Assembly (NCBI RefSeq): GCF_040712075.1
Contig: NZ_JBFCVL010000002.1
Span: forward strand, 1 to 64,000
DNA: 64,000 bases
Source of the DNA: Fodinicurvata sp. EGI_FJ10296
Lineage (GTDB): Bacteria; Pseudomonadota; Alphaproteobacteria; DSM-16000; Inquilinaceae
Reading direction: 5' to 3'
A program made the translations under genes and the position numbers. The notes beneath the pieces were generated by a model. The model made no database searches and was not told where the DNA came from. It saw nothing but the letters and a program-made list of their open reading frames with translations. This document shows, one piece after another, positions 18,554 through 26,915 of the stretch (position 1 is the first letter of the stretch; each line of letters opens with the position of its first letter).

Positions 18554-19098
18554 TTGATTACCTTGATGATGTCTCGAAAAATGTCGGTTCCCGCCCGGCG
18601 CATCCATTCGAAGAGGACCATTTCCGTCGTCACGATATCGATACCCGCGCGGTCCATGCGCATCATCGCCCGCCGCCGGTCGCTCTCGCGCCGCGACCCG
18701 CACGCGTCTTCGACGATGATCGGCCGACACCCCTCCATCGACGCGAGACCGAATGCCGTCTGCAGTACACAGACGTGACTTTCGGTGCCGCAAACGACGA
18801 TGTCCGGTCGGCCATGACTGTCGAGCGCGGCGCGGAGTTCCGGTTCGGCCGTGGCATCGAACGACCTTTTCGAGATCGTTGTCGCGTTTCCGATGCTAGA
18901 ACGGATCGCGGTAACCGTCGCGCCGAGGCCTTCGGGATACTGTTCGGTGACGATAATCGGAATCTGAAGACGTTGCGCACCGAGAACCAGCTTCACGACC
19001 GACGAAACCACACGATCCAGGCCGTCGATTGCCGGAGCCAGACGTTCCTGAATGTCTACAATCACAATGACCGATCGTTCGGCGCTCAGCAGAGGCAT
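18550..19098 (-). CDS. Isochorismatase-family hydrolase
   Basis: 182-residue cysteine hydrolase of the isochorismatase-like fold. The triad is visible: Asp in VIVIVDIQERL, Lys in TTISKRSFDA and Cys in CGTESHVCVLQTA. It starts MPLLSAERS at 19098. The stop overlaps the start of the alpha/beta hydrolase downstream, forming a two-gene unit. Members act on isochorismate, nicotinamide, ureidoacrylate and other amides; the pairing with a hydrolase does not fix the substrate. E. coli YcaC and relatives are similar in size. Confidence 0.88.
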   Translation of the reverse strand: MPLLSAERSVIVIVDIQERLAPAIDGLDRVVSSVVKLVLGAQRLQIPIIVTEQYPEGLGATVTAIRSSIGNATTISKRSFDATAEPELRAALDSHGRPDIVVCGTESHVCVLQTAFGLASMEGCRPIIVEDACGSRRESDRRRAMMRMDRAGIDIVTTEMVLFEWMRRAGTDIFRDIIKVIK

Positions 19099-19451
19099 GC
19101 GGCATTCCCGGCCGGTTCTGACCAACACCGGATAGCATTCCTCCGAAAGCCCGTCCACAATGTACCTCACTACCCCATGCCCAATGACTTCGGCATTGCA
19201 GCACCGATCTCCACAATTCCGGCTCCCCGATGATGGCCAGGCGCAGCAGCGTCGCGGCCATCGTCATTGACACCGGCAATAGCCATCTTCATAAGGACTC
19301 GCGACAACAGAGGCGGTGCCGGACGCAGCAACTGACCCTCTTCGGGCCACGAGCGTCCACACGACGATCCTTCCAGCCGCACGGCGCGCAAATGGCGTTA
19401 CGTCGCGACGGGCCGAAGCCGTTAAGATCGAGAGGTAAGATACTCAAGGAC
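19099..19451. other. Divergent leader region before the helicase
   Basis: 353 bases between the divergent isochorismatase-like and helicase genes. An in-frame extension of the helicase to 19230 reads as low-complexity arginine-rich sequence and is unlikely to be translated. It probably holds promoters and a long 5' leader, as is common for DEAD-box helicase genes. No further structure was identified. Confidence 0.4.
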
Positions 19452-21146
19452 ATGCGTTTTGCGGATCTGGGGCTGAAGCCCGAAATACTCCGCGCCATCG
19501 AGGAAGTCGGCTATACGACGCCGACACCCATTCAGGCGCAAGCGATTCCGATCGTGCTGCAGCAGCGCGACATACTCGGTGTTGCTCAAACCGGAACCGG
19601 AAAGACGGCCGGTTTCACTCTCCCCATGATCGAAATACTGGCCAATGGTCGCGCCAGAGCAAGAATGCCACGATCGGTAATCCTGGAGCCGACTCGGGAA
19701 CTGGCCGCTCAGGTCGCCGAAAATTTCGAACTCTACGGGAAATACGAGAAACTGTCCTATGCGCTGCTGATCGGCGGCGAGAGCCTCGACGACCAGATCA
19801 AGAAGCTCGATCGGGGTGTCGATGTCCTGATCGCGACTCCCGGACGGCTTCTTGACCTCTACAAGCGCGGCAAAGTGCTGCTGCCGGACGTCAAGATCCT
19901 CGTCATCGACGAAGCCGACCGCATGCTCGATATGGGCTTCATTCCGGATATCGAGGAAATCGTCTCGCATCTGCCGCCGATCCGCCAGACCCTGCTTTTT
20001 TCGGCGACCATGCCGAAGGAAATCCGTCGTCTGGCCGAACGCTTTCTGAGCAACCCCAAGCAGATCTCGGTCGAGCGCACGATCGCACCGGCGGCAAGCG
20101 TCGTTCAGCATGTCGCTTTCGTTGACAAGGCGGACAAGCGGGCCGCTCTGCGATCGATCCTTCGACAGGAAGACGTGCGCAACGCGTTGATATTCTGTAA
20201 CCGCAAACGCGATGTGACCACCGTGTGCCGGTCGTTGAAAAAGCACGGTTTTGATGCCGGCGAGCTCCACGGCGATATGGCCCAGTCCGCACGCACTGAA
20301 ACGCTTGAGAGGTTCAAGAACGACGAGGTCAAGCTGCTTGTATGCAGCGACGTCGCAGCGCGCGGTATCGACATTTCCGACCTGAGCCATGTCTTCAACT
20401 TCGATGTTCCGACATCCTCCGACGACTATATTCACCGCATCGGTCGAACCGGGCGCGCAGGCAAGAGCGGCCGGGCCTACAGTCTGGCGACGATCGAAGA
20501 CGCCAAATACATCGCGAGCATCAGTAACCTGGAAGGCATCAGTCTGACCGCCGTCTCGGTACCCGACGTCGATACCGTGGCTGAAGATATCGAGACGTTC
20601 CTGTCGATGGCCTCTGATGACAGACATGGGGGCAAGAAGGGGCGTGGCCGTGCTTCCACCCCCGCAAGCGGCCGCGGGCAGCGCCGCGGCGCTGATGCCC
20701 AACCTGAGGCCAAACCTGAAAGCAGGAGCCGCAAAGACGCCGAAACTCAGGCGACGCCGGCGGATGCGGTTGATGCAGCGTCAGAGCAACCAGTTGACCA
20801 GCCAGAAACCCGGCAGGCTCCGACCGTCGACAGCGACTCGTCCAAACCTGCCGGCCGCAAGCGTTCCGGCCGAGGTCGATCGGGTCGGACCTCAAATGGT
20901 TCGGCCGATGCTCGAAAGTCCGAGCCGCGCGGCGGTGCCGAACCGGCAAGCGACAAGCAACGCATATCCGCCGCCGAGCAGCATGCCGATCCATCGGCCC
21001 AGGACGACGGTGCCGAGACCACTGGCGGCGCGGTTCGCCAGACCCGGCGACGCGACGAGGACGATTCCGTTGTCGGCATGGGGGATCATGTGCCGGCATT
21101 CCTTTTGCGGCCCGTCCCCAAGCTGAACAAGAAGGCCGGGAGCTGA
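19452..21146 (+). CDS. DEAD-box ATP-dependent RNA helicase (RhlE type)
   Basis: 564 residues. All helicase motifs are seen in order: Q motif (YTTPTPIQAQAIP), AQTGTGKTAGFTLP, PTRELAAQ, TPGRLLD, DEAD in VIDEADRMLDMGF, SAT, and HRIGRTGRAG with ARGIDI. After about residue 380 comes a long, low-complexity tail rich in R, G, E, S, D and Q, a disordered RNA-binding tail typical of RhlE-like proteins. It ends in a conserved-looking hydrophobic patch (GDHVPAFLLRPVPKL). The start at 19452 has AAGGA very close to the ATG, so an upstream ATG (19392) cannot be excluded. Confidence 0.92.
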   Translation: MRFADLGLKPEILRAIEEVGYTTPTPIQAQAIPIVLQQRDILGVAQTGTGKTAGFTLPMIEILANGRARARMPRSVILEPTRELAAQVAENFELYGKYEKLSYALLIGGESLDDQIKKLDRGVDVLIATPGRLLDLYKRGKVLLPDVKILVIDEADRMLDMGFIPDIEEIVSHLPPIRQTLLFSATMPKEIRRLAERFLSNPKQISVERTIAPAASVVQHVAFVDKADKRAALRSILRQEDVRNALIFCNRKRDVTTVCRSLKKHGFDAGELHGDMAQSARTETLERFKNDEVKLLVCSDVAARGIDISDLSHVFNFDVPTSSDDYIHRIGRTGRAGKSGRAYSLATIEDAKYIASISNLEGISLTAVSVPDVDTVAEDIETFLSMASDDRHGGKKGRGRASTPASGRGQRRGADAQPEAKPESRSRKDAETQATPADAVDAASEQPVDQPETRQAPTVDSDSSKPAGRKRSGRGRSGRTSNGSADARKSEPRGGAEPASDKQRISAAEQHADPSAQDDGAETTGGAVRQTRRRDEDDSVVGMGDHVPAFLLRPVPKLNKKAGS

Positions 21147-21159
21147 TTTTTCCCGGCCT
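21133..21159 (+). terminator. Hairpin over the helicase stop codon
   Basis: AGGCCGGGA/TCCCGGCCT, a perfect 9-bp stem with a loop of 9, overlapping the helicase TGA at 21144-21146. There is no real T-run after it, so it is either a weak terminator or an RNA-stability element. Confidence 0.5.
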
Positions 21160-21329
21160 GACCTTTGACTGTCCTGATTTATCCCGGGTCTGCGATCACC
21201 GGAGCAACAGTTGCTTTACGGCACGACCACGATGTTGACTTCGGCCAGCGCCCGGTAAATGGTCATGAAGCAGCCGGCGTTTCAGCGACTGCAGATAAGC
21301 GTCTCAACAGAATTTACGGACCTGCCTGA

Positions 21330-23633
21330 ATGACGTACCGCGGTTGGTTTCTCACAACCACAGTTCTGGCGGCACTGGCCTTGTGGCCGGACACCGGACC
21401 CGCGCTCGCAGACACGGCGGGCGGCGATGACGACGGTATCGACGACCGCTCAGAGATTTCATCCGGCGCCAATGGCACCTCAGGTCCTCCGTATTCCGAA
21501 ACCGCGCAGTTGGACACCGGGGAAGAGGAAGAGGCACCGGAAGAGCCGCTTCTGCTCGAAGCCGACGATTTGACCGTCGATGAAACGCTGGAACTGGTGA
21601 TCCTGACCGGCTCCGTCCGCCTCGCAAGAGAGGGACGCATCGTTCTCGCCGACCGGGTAACCTACAACAGCCGGACCGAAGTCGTAACCGCTACCGGCAA
21701 TGTCGTCATCATCGAAGAGTCCGGCGATACCTATTTTGCCGATTATGCCGAACTTGAAGATGGCCTTGCCGAGGGGTTCATCGACCGTGTCGGTGGCCTC
21801 CTGATAGACGATAGCCGCGTTGCTGCACGACGCGGAATCCGCCGCGCAGACGGATCCGTCACGATGGAGGACGGCATCTATTCGCCGTGTCTGCCGTGCG
21901 CGCAGAACCCGGACCGGCCATTAATCTGGCAGTTGCGCGCTTCCGAAGTCGAACACGATGCCGAATCGATGGACATTATCTTTCGGAACGTGTTCTTCGA
22001 CGTATTCGGCATTCCCATTCTGTACACGCCCTATTTCTCGACGCCGGACCCGCGAGTCCGAAGCAGAACCGGCTGGTTGACGCCCTCGTTCGGTTCTACG
22101 TCCACGCTCGGTCAATTCATCGATCTCCGATACTTTGTGGATATCGCCCCGGAACAGGATGCCACGCTGAGAGCACGCCCGACTGGCGAACGCGGTGTGT
22201 TGCTGAGTGGAGAATACCGGCGCCGCTTCGAGTCCGGGCGTATCGAGATCGATGCCTCGGCGAACCAGAGCGAAGTGCTGGAAGGCGGAGATGAGGAATT
22301 CCGCGGTCATGTTTTCGCGCAAGGTCGCTACGATATCGACGAGAACTGGCGCATCTCCGGTGAACTCAACCGGACGACGGACGATACCTATCTGGAAGAT
22401 TTCGACATTTCGGATCTGGATGTTCTGGAAAGCAATATCCAGGCCGAGGGTTTCCACGGGTTGAACTATCATACGGCCGAAGTTCTTTCGTTCCAGGACC
22501 TTCGCGGCAATGTCGAAGACGAGCCGATCATTCTGCCGTGGATGCGTTCGTCGATTGTCAGTGAACCAGCGCGCTACTTCGGCGGACAATTGTTTGCCGA
22601 TTCGGAATTGCTCTATCTCCGCCGACCTGGCGAGGGGCGCCGATCGCCGCTGGAAGGGATCGGCACGTTCCGCGCATCGACGGATATCGGATGGCGACGA
22701 ACGATATATACGCCCATCGGTGTGGTTGCGGATGTAGAACTTGCAAATCAGGCCAGTTTCTGGGCCACCCAGGACCTGCTCGATGATAACGGTCAGGTTG
22801 CTGGAGAAACGAGCGATGATACCCAGGCATTCCTGACAGTTCCTCGACTTCACGCCAGTGCCCGCTATCCTTTTGTCAGGCACGGTGAAACCTTTACCCA
22901 GGTTGTCGAGCCGATTGTGGCGGCTACGATCGCTCCGAGCTTCACCAGTTCGGATTTCGAAGATATTCCGCGCAACGATAGCGCGGCGCCGGAACTGGAC
23001 GAAATATCCATTTTCAGGCCCAACAGGTTTGCGGGAATTGACCGATACGACGGCGGCTCGCGTCTGACGGTTGGTGGTCGATATTCGATCGATGACGGGA
23101 GCGGGCGATCAGCGAGCATCCTTCTGGCACAGAGCTTTCGGGCCGAAGCGTCGGACTTGTTCGACCCGGCGACCGGGCTCGCCGACGCGACTTCGGACAT
23201 CGTCGGCCGTGTCGACGCGTCTGCCGGCCGATGGCTCGATCTCAATTATCGATTCAGGCTCGACGACGAGACGTTTGAAGCGAAACGTCACGAACTGACG
23301 GCGACGTCGAGATTGGGGCCACTGGGCCTCATGGGCCGATATACCTATCTGTCCGACGTGGCGGAACGGCAGCGCGAAGAACTGCTGCTCAGCGGATCGG
23401 CGCCGCTCTACGGCGGCTGGTCGACCCGTGGGCTATACAGGATCGACCTGGAGGCCGACGCCGTGACGACATGGCAAGCCGGTCTGCGCTACACCTGCGA
23501 GTGTATCGTTCTCGACATCGCCTATCAGGAGCAGCCTCAGCGGGACAATCGATCGATCCTGCTCAGGGTGTCTCTCGCCAATCTGGGTGATATCGGCTTC
23601 GACTTCGGATTTGACGCGGCCGAGAATGAGTAG
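21330..23633 (+). CDS. lptD: LPS-assembly protein LptD
   Basis: 767-residue outer-membrane barrel that, with LptE, inserts lipopolysaccharide into the outer leaflet. A signal peptide (MTYRGWFLTTTVLAALALW... ALAD) is followed by the OstA/LptA-like periplasmic jellyroll (LLLEADDLTVDETLELVILTG) and an LptD barrel domain (YSPCLPCAQNPDRPLIWQL, IPILYTPYFSTPDPRVRSRTG). The barrel ends in many alternating beta strands. Two Cys in CLPC and two in YTCECI are candidates for the disulphides needed for maturation. An acidic stretch follows the signal peptide. It stands alone rather than beside surA and pdxA. Confidence 0.93.
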   Translation: MTYRGWFLTTTVLAALALWPDTGPALADTAGGDDDGIDDRSEISSGANGTSGPPYSETAQLDTGEEEEAPEEPLLLEADDLTVDETLELVILTGSVRLAREGRIVLADRVTYNSRTEVVTATGNVVIIEESGDTYFADYAELEDGLAEGFIDRVGGLLIDDSRVAARRGIRRADGSVTMEDGIYSPCLPCAQNPDRPLIWQLRASEVEHDAESMDIIFRNVFFDVFGIPILYTPYFSTPDPRVRSRTGWLTPSFGSTSTLGQFIDLRYFVDIAPEQDATLRARPTGERGVLLSGEYRRRFESGRIEIDASANQSEVLEGGDEEFRGHVFAQGRYDIDENWRISGELNRTTDDTYLEDFDISDLDVLESNIQAEGFHGLNYHTAEVLSFQDLRGNVEDEPIILPWMRSSIVSEPARYFGGQLFADSELLYLRRPGEGRRSPLEGIGTFRASTDIGWRRTIYTPIGVVADVELANQASFWATQDLLDDNGQVAGETSDDTQAFLTVPRLHASARYPFVRHGETFTQVVEPIVAATIAPSFTSSDFEDIPRNDSAAPELDEISIFRPNRFAGIDRYDGGSRLTVGGRYSIDDGSGRSASILLAQSFRAEASDLFDPATGLADATSDIVGRVDASAGRWLDLNYRFRLDDETFEAKRHELTATSRLGPLGLMGRYTYLSDVAERQREELLLSGSAPLYGGWSTRGLYRIDLEADAVTTWQAGLRYTCECIVLDIAYQEQPQRDNRSILLRVSLANLGDIGFDFGFDAAENE

Positions 23634-23731
23634 CCTGCGGACAACTGCATGTCCGCTTCACGTTACCGGCCGCTGCCGGCAGGCCTGTATCAGGCTGCCG
23701 GCAGCAAATCGGATTACCCTTCCGCCTGTTC

Positions 23732-25228
23732 TCAGCGCATGACCGGCATCGTGAATTGCGCGCCTTCGGCCATCGTCGTGGGCCAACGACTGGTCATGGT
23801 CTTGAGTTTCGTGAAGAAGCGTACCCCTTCCATTCCGTAGATCCCATGATCGCCAAACGCGGAATTTTTCCAGCCACCAAAGCTGTGGAACGCCATCGGC
23901 ACGGGTATCGGCACATTGATACCGACCATGCCGATATTGCATTTGTTGGCGAATGTCCGCGCGGCGTCACCGCTGTTGGTGAAGATCGACGTTCCGTTGC
24001 CGTACTGATGGTTGTTCACCAGTTCGAGCGCCGCGGCAAAATCCGGAACGCGGACGACGCTAAGGACGGGACCGAAGATCTCTTCCTGGTAGATCCGCAT
24101 ATCCGGCCGGACATGATCGAAGAGACAGCCGCCAATGAAGAAACCATCCTCGTAGCCCTGCAGCTTCAGATCACGGCCGTCAACAACCAGATCGGCGCCC
24201 TCGTCCACCCCCAGGTCGACATAGCCCCGCACCTTGTTCAGATGCTCGCGCGTAATCAAAGGCCCCATTTCGGCCTCGGAATCAGTGCCGGGCGCTACCT
24301 TCAGTTCCCGCACCTTGGGACCCAGACGGTCGACGAGCGCATCGGCGCTGTCGCCAACGGCCACGGCGACGGAAATCGCCATGCAACGTTCGCCCGCAGA
24401 GCCATACCCGGCTCCCATCAGCCCATCCACCGCCTTGTCGAGATCGGCATCCGGCATGACGACCATATGATTCTTCGCACCGCAAAGCGCCTGTACGCGC
24501 TTTCCATTTCCGCAACCGGTTTTGTAGACGTACTCTCCGACCGCCGTTGATCCGACAAAACTTATGGCATTGACGCCCGGGTTGGTCAGAAGCGTGTCGA
24601 CCGCTTCCTTGTCGCCGTTAACGACATTCAGGACGCCATCCGGGGCGCCCGCTTCCTTGAGCAGTTCAGCCAGCCGCATTGCCGCGCTCGGATCCTTTTC
24701 CGAGGGCTTGAGGATGAACGTATTGCCGCAGGCGATCGCGATGGAGAACATCCACAGCGGCACCATGACGGGAAAATTGAAGGGTGTTATGCCGGCACAG
24801 ACGCCGACCGGCTGGCGAACCGAATAGCTGTCCACACCGCGGCCGACATTCTCGGTATAATCGCCGCGCAGCAGATGTGGTATGCCGCACGCGAATTCGA
24901 CGACTTCCAGCCCACGTTGACACGAACCGCGCGCATCCGACAGCACCTTGCCATGCTCGTCGGTGACGATAGCGGCGAGTTCGTCAATATGGGTTTCTAT
25001 CAGTTCCTTGAATTTGAACATCACGCGAGCCCGCTGGAGCGGCGGCGTCTCGGCCCATTTCGGCAGCGCCGTGCGGGCGGATTCGATCGCGGCGGAGACC
25101 TCGTCGGCCGACGCCAAGGCAACCTTGCGGGCAACTTCGCCAGTCGCGGGATTGAAAACGTCGCCGAATCGGCCGCTTTGCCCCTTTGTCATTTGCCCGT
25201 TGATGAAGTGATCGACCGTAGCGACCAT
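23732..25228 (-). CDS. mmsA: Methylmalonate-semialdehyde dehydrogenase, acylating
   Basis: 498-residue aldehyde dehydrogenase-fold enzyme converting methylmalonate semialdehyde to propionyl-CoA in valine and inositol breakdown. Typical MmsA features are seen: DHFINGQ start, ITPFNFPVMVPLWMFSIAIA, KPSEKDPS, ISFVGSTAVGEYVY, GAKNHMVVMPDAD and the catalytic Cys in SAGERCMAIS, without the usual general-base Glu of hydrolytic ALDHs (GAKNH instead). Length and the MAFHSFGGWKNSAFGDHGIYG ending are standard. It stands alone, facing lptD convergently. Confidence 0.95.
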   Translation of the reverse strand: MVATVDHFINGQMTKGQSGRFGDVFNPATGEVARKVALASADEVSAAIESARTALPKWAETPPLQRARVMFKFKELIETHIDELAAIVTDEHGKVLSDARGSCQRGLEVVEFACGIPHLLRGDYTENVGRGVDSYSVRQPVGVCAGITPFNFPVMVPLWMFSIAIACGNTFILKPSEKDPSAAMRLAELLKEAGAPDGVLNVVNGDKEAVDTLLTNPGVNAISFVGSTAVGEYVYKTGCGNGKRVQALCGAKNHMVVMPDADLDKAVDGLMGAGYGSAGERCMAISVAVAVGDSADALVDRLGPKVRELKVAPGTDSEAEMGPLITREHLNKVRGYVDLGVDEGADLVVDGRDLKLQGYEDGFFIGGCLFDHVRPDMRIYQEEIFGPVLSVVRVPDFAAALELVNNHQYGNGTSIFTNSGDAARTFANKCNIGMVGINVPIPVPMAFHSFGGWKNSAFGDHGIYGMEGVRFFTKLKTMTSRWPTTMAEGAQFTMPVMR

Positions 25229-25459
25229 GCTATCCTCCGTTGTCGCAGCACAAACGGCTGCTTGAAAAACGCGGTATCAAACCGTATCAAGCCGTTACGA
25301 CACTCGACAATACGGCTGATACCATTTTGCCATACGTATCTACCGGCTAAAGCAGACACCCCCGGACCCAATATCTACGCCTTTCCATCATGAGGCGGCA
25401 ATGGTACTGGCATCCACAATGATCCCTACGTCCGTGTTTATCCTCTACGGCAGCAATCA

Positions 25460-26191
25460 ATGACTCTCGGCCTCCACGATCCGGACAGACGATATCGGCG
25501 GCGATTGCGCTCGACAGTCCTGAAGCTCTCTTTCTACCTCGTGACGGTGGGCGCCATAGGCGTCTTCACGTATCAGATTGGTGTCGAGCAGGTTGAAAGT
25601 CGGGAGCGCCAGTTGCGCGATCAGATCTCCCGGCTTCAGGAGCAGCAGCGAGCGCTGGAACAGACGGCCGTTCAGGCTCAGGCCGCCGCACGCACGGCGG
25701 AGGCCCGATACGAGGAAGCGGCGGACCGGCTCGCGCGGGAGGTCCCGACCGGCGAACTTCGCGCGCTCATGCAGTTGGTGTCGGACCGTCTGAACGAGGA
25801 TGTGCCGGCCGACAGGCTGGCCTTTTTCATTGAAGCCGCCGAGGAGGCCCGGGACTGCACTGATCCGATCACAAGGCGCTTCATCATGCCAACGCCCGTT
25901 TACCAGGGCGCAAACACGTCGGTCAGTTTCGCCGATGGCCGAATCTCGGTCACGGGGATGGGGCAATCGGCGACGAGTGACGGCGGCGCCCAGCAGCCCT
26001 GGTTTGACCCCGGCCAAGAGGTAACGCTGCGTTTTGCGACCGTCGGAGGTGAGGAGACGACCGCGACCGGCACGCTTCCCGTTCACCAGTCGGTCGTGTT
26101 GGGCGACCGGGAATACCGATTCACCGCGGTCGAAGGTGATGAACGTTCGTTCGTCCAGGTGACCTCGGACAATTGCCCGTTTCCTGGATGA
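25460..26191 (+). CDS. Membrane-anchored coiled-coil protein, unknown
   Basis: 243 residues. A basic N-terminus (RRYRRRLRSTVLK) precedes one transmembrane helix at about 22-43, then a coiled coil of about 70 residues (heptads through VESRERQLRDQISRLQEQQRALEQ) and a beta-rich C-terminal half with two Cys (CTDPITRRF, DNCPFPG) that could pair outside the cytoplasm. An N-in orientation with a periplasmic body is likely. The layout resembles membrane-fusion or cell-envelope scaffolding proteins, but no family is recognised. It converges on the ydbH operon with a 30-base gap. Confidence 0.8.
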   Translation: MTLGLHDPDRRYRRRLRSTVLKLSFYLVTVGAIGVFTYQIGVEQVESRERQLRDQISRLQEQQRALEQTAVQAQAAARTAEARYEEAADRLAREVPTGELRALMQLVSDRLNEDVPADRLAFFIEAAEEARDCTDPITRRFIMPTPVYQGANTSVSFADGRISVTGMGQSATSDGGAQQPWFDPGQEVTLRFATVGGEETTATGTLPVHQSVVLGDREYRFTAVEGDERSFVQVTSDNCPFPG

Positions 26192-26221
26192 TCGGCGCGG
26201 ATGAACAGAAAAATGCGGCGG

Positions 26222-26593
26222 CTATTTCTGCCGCCAGTTTCCATTGGGATCCATAACATACCAACCCGGCTGCGCCCGTTCGATCAGCGTGCGTCCGGCG
26301 ACGGCCTCCACCTCGGAGCGCGGTCGGCCCGTCTCTTGCGCTGTGCGTTCGTATTGCTGCCTGCGCTGCGCGTTGATGCTGGATACCAGTTCCTGAACGC
26401 CGGCAGCGTTTCGTACGGCACCGATATAGCCGTCCGGCCGCTCGCCCACCAGGCCTTGATTGCGGGCTTCATCCAGGGTTAAAGCCAGGGCTGGCCAGCT
26501 TACACCGAGCATCGAAAGCCCGACGACAATACTGGCGCCCATCGCCAACAGCCTGCGTCTGGTCGGCTGCGTCCACCGGTTGCATCGCGTCAT
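26222..26593 (-). CDS. ydbL: YdbL family periplasmic protein (DUF1318)
   Basis: 123 residues from ATG 26593, preceded by GGAAGGGA. The signal sequence has a twin-arginine-like start, TRRRLLAMGASIVVGLSMLG, then WPALA. The mature part matches the YdbL/DUF1318 pattern: LDEARNQGLVGERPDGYIG, INAQRRQQYERTAQETG and GWYVMDPNGNW. It is the last gene of ydbH-ynbE-ydbL. In E. coli YdbL is thought to help YnbE and YdbH assemble into an envelope-spanning lipid conduit. Confidence 0.88.
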   Translation of the reverse strand: MTRCNRWTQPTRRRLLAMGASIVVGLSMLGVSWPALALTLDEARNQGLVGERPDGYIGAVRNAAGVQELVSSINAQRRQQYERTAQETGRPRSEVEAVAGRTLIERAQPGWYVMDPNGNWRQK

Positions 26594-26636
26594 TATTCTT
26601 GTCCCTTCCACGTCCATGCAGCCATACACGGCCAGC

Positions 26637-26891
26637 TCAGAAAATATCGCTGTTTTCCTCGAATACGCGCTCCAATTCGCGCTCGATCCTTATCCGGACC
26701 TCTTGCTCGATGCGGATATTGAGATTGATCTCGATCGGCTTGTCCGACGGCTCGACGCGCACGGTGGGCGAACACGCAACTTGAAGAACAGTGGCCGCCG
26801 CCGCTCCGGCGACACCGGCCGATCGGTACAGGAATGCCCGCCGATCGCCGACGCGTTCGGCTTCCGGCAGTGCCTCGTCAATCGCTGTCAT
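26637..26891 (-). CDS. ynbE: YnbE-like lipoprotein
   Basis: 84 residues. The N-terminus has DRRAFLYRSAGVAGAAAATV, which reads as a twin-arginine signal, and ends in a lipobox-like LQVAC. The mature part (PTVRVEPSDKPIEINLNIRI) matches the YnbE pattern, an N-terminally anchored outer-membrane lipoprotein that forms beta-strand contacts with the C-terminus of YdbH. It lies 24 bases after ydbH and 43 before ydbL. The mature peptide is rich in alternating I, N, R and E, consistent with an amphipathic strand. Confidence 0.85.
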   Translation of the reverse strand: MTAIDEALPEAERVGDRRAFLYRSAGVAGAAAATVLQVACSPTVRVEPSDKPIEINLNIRIEQEVRIRIERELERVFEENSDIF

Positions 26892-26915
26892 AGCCCCTCA
26901 CCCTCCATGTCCGCT

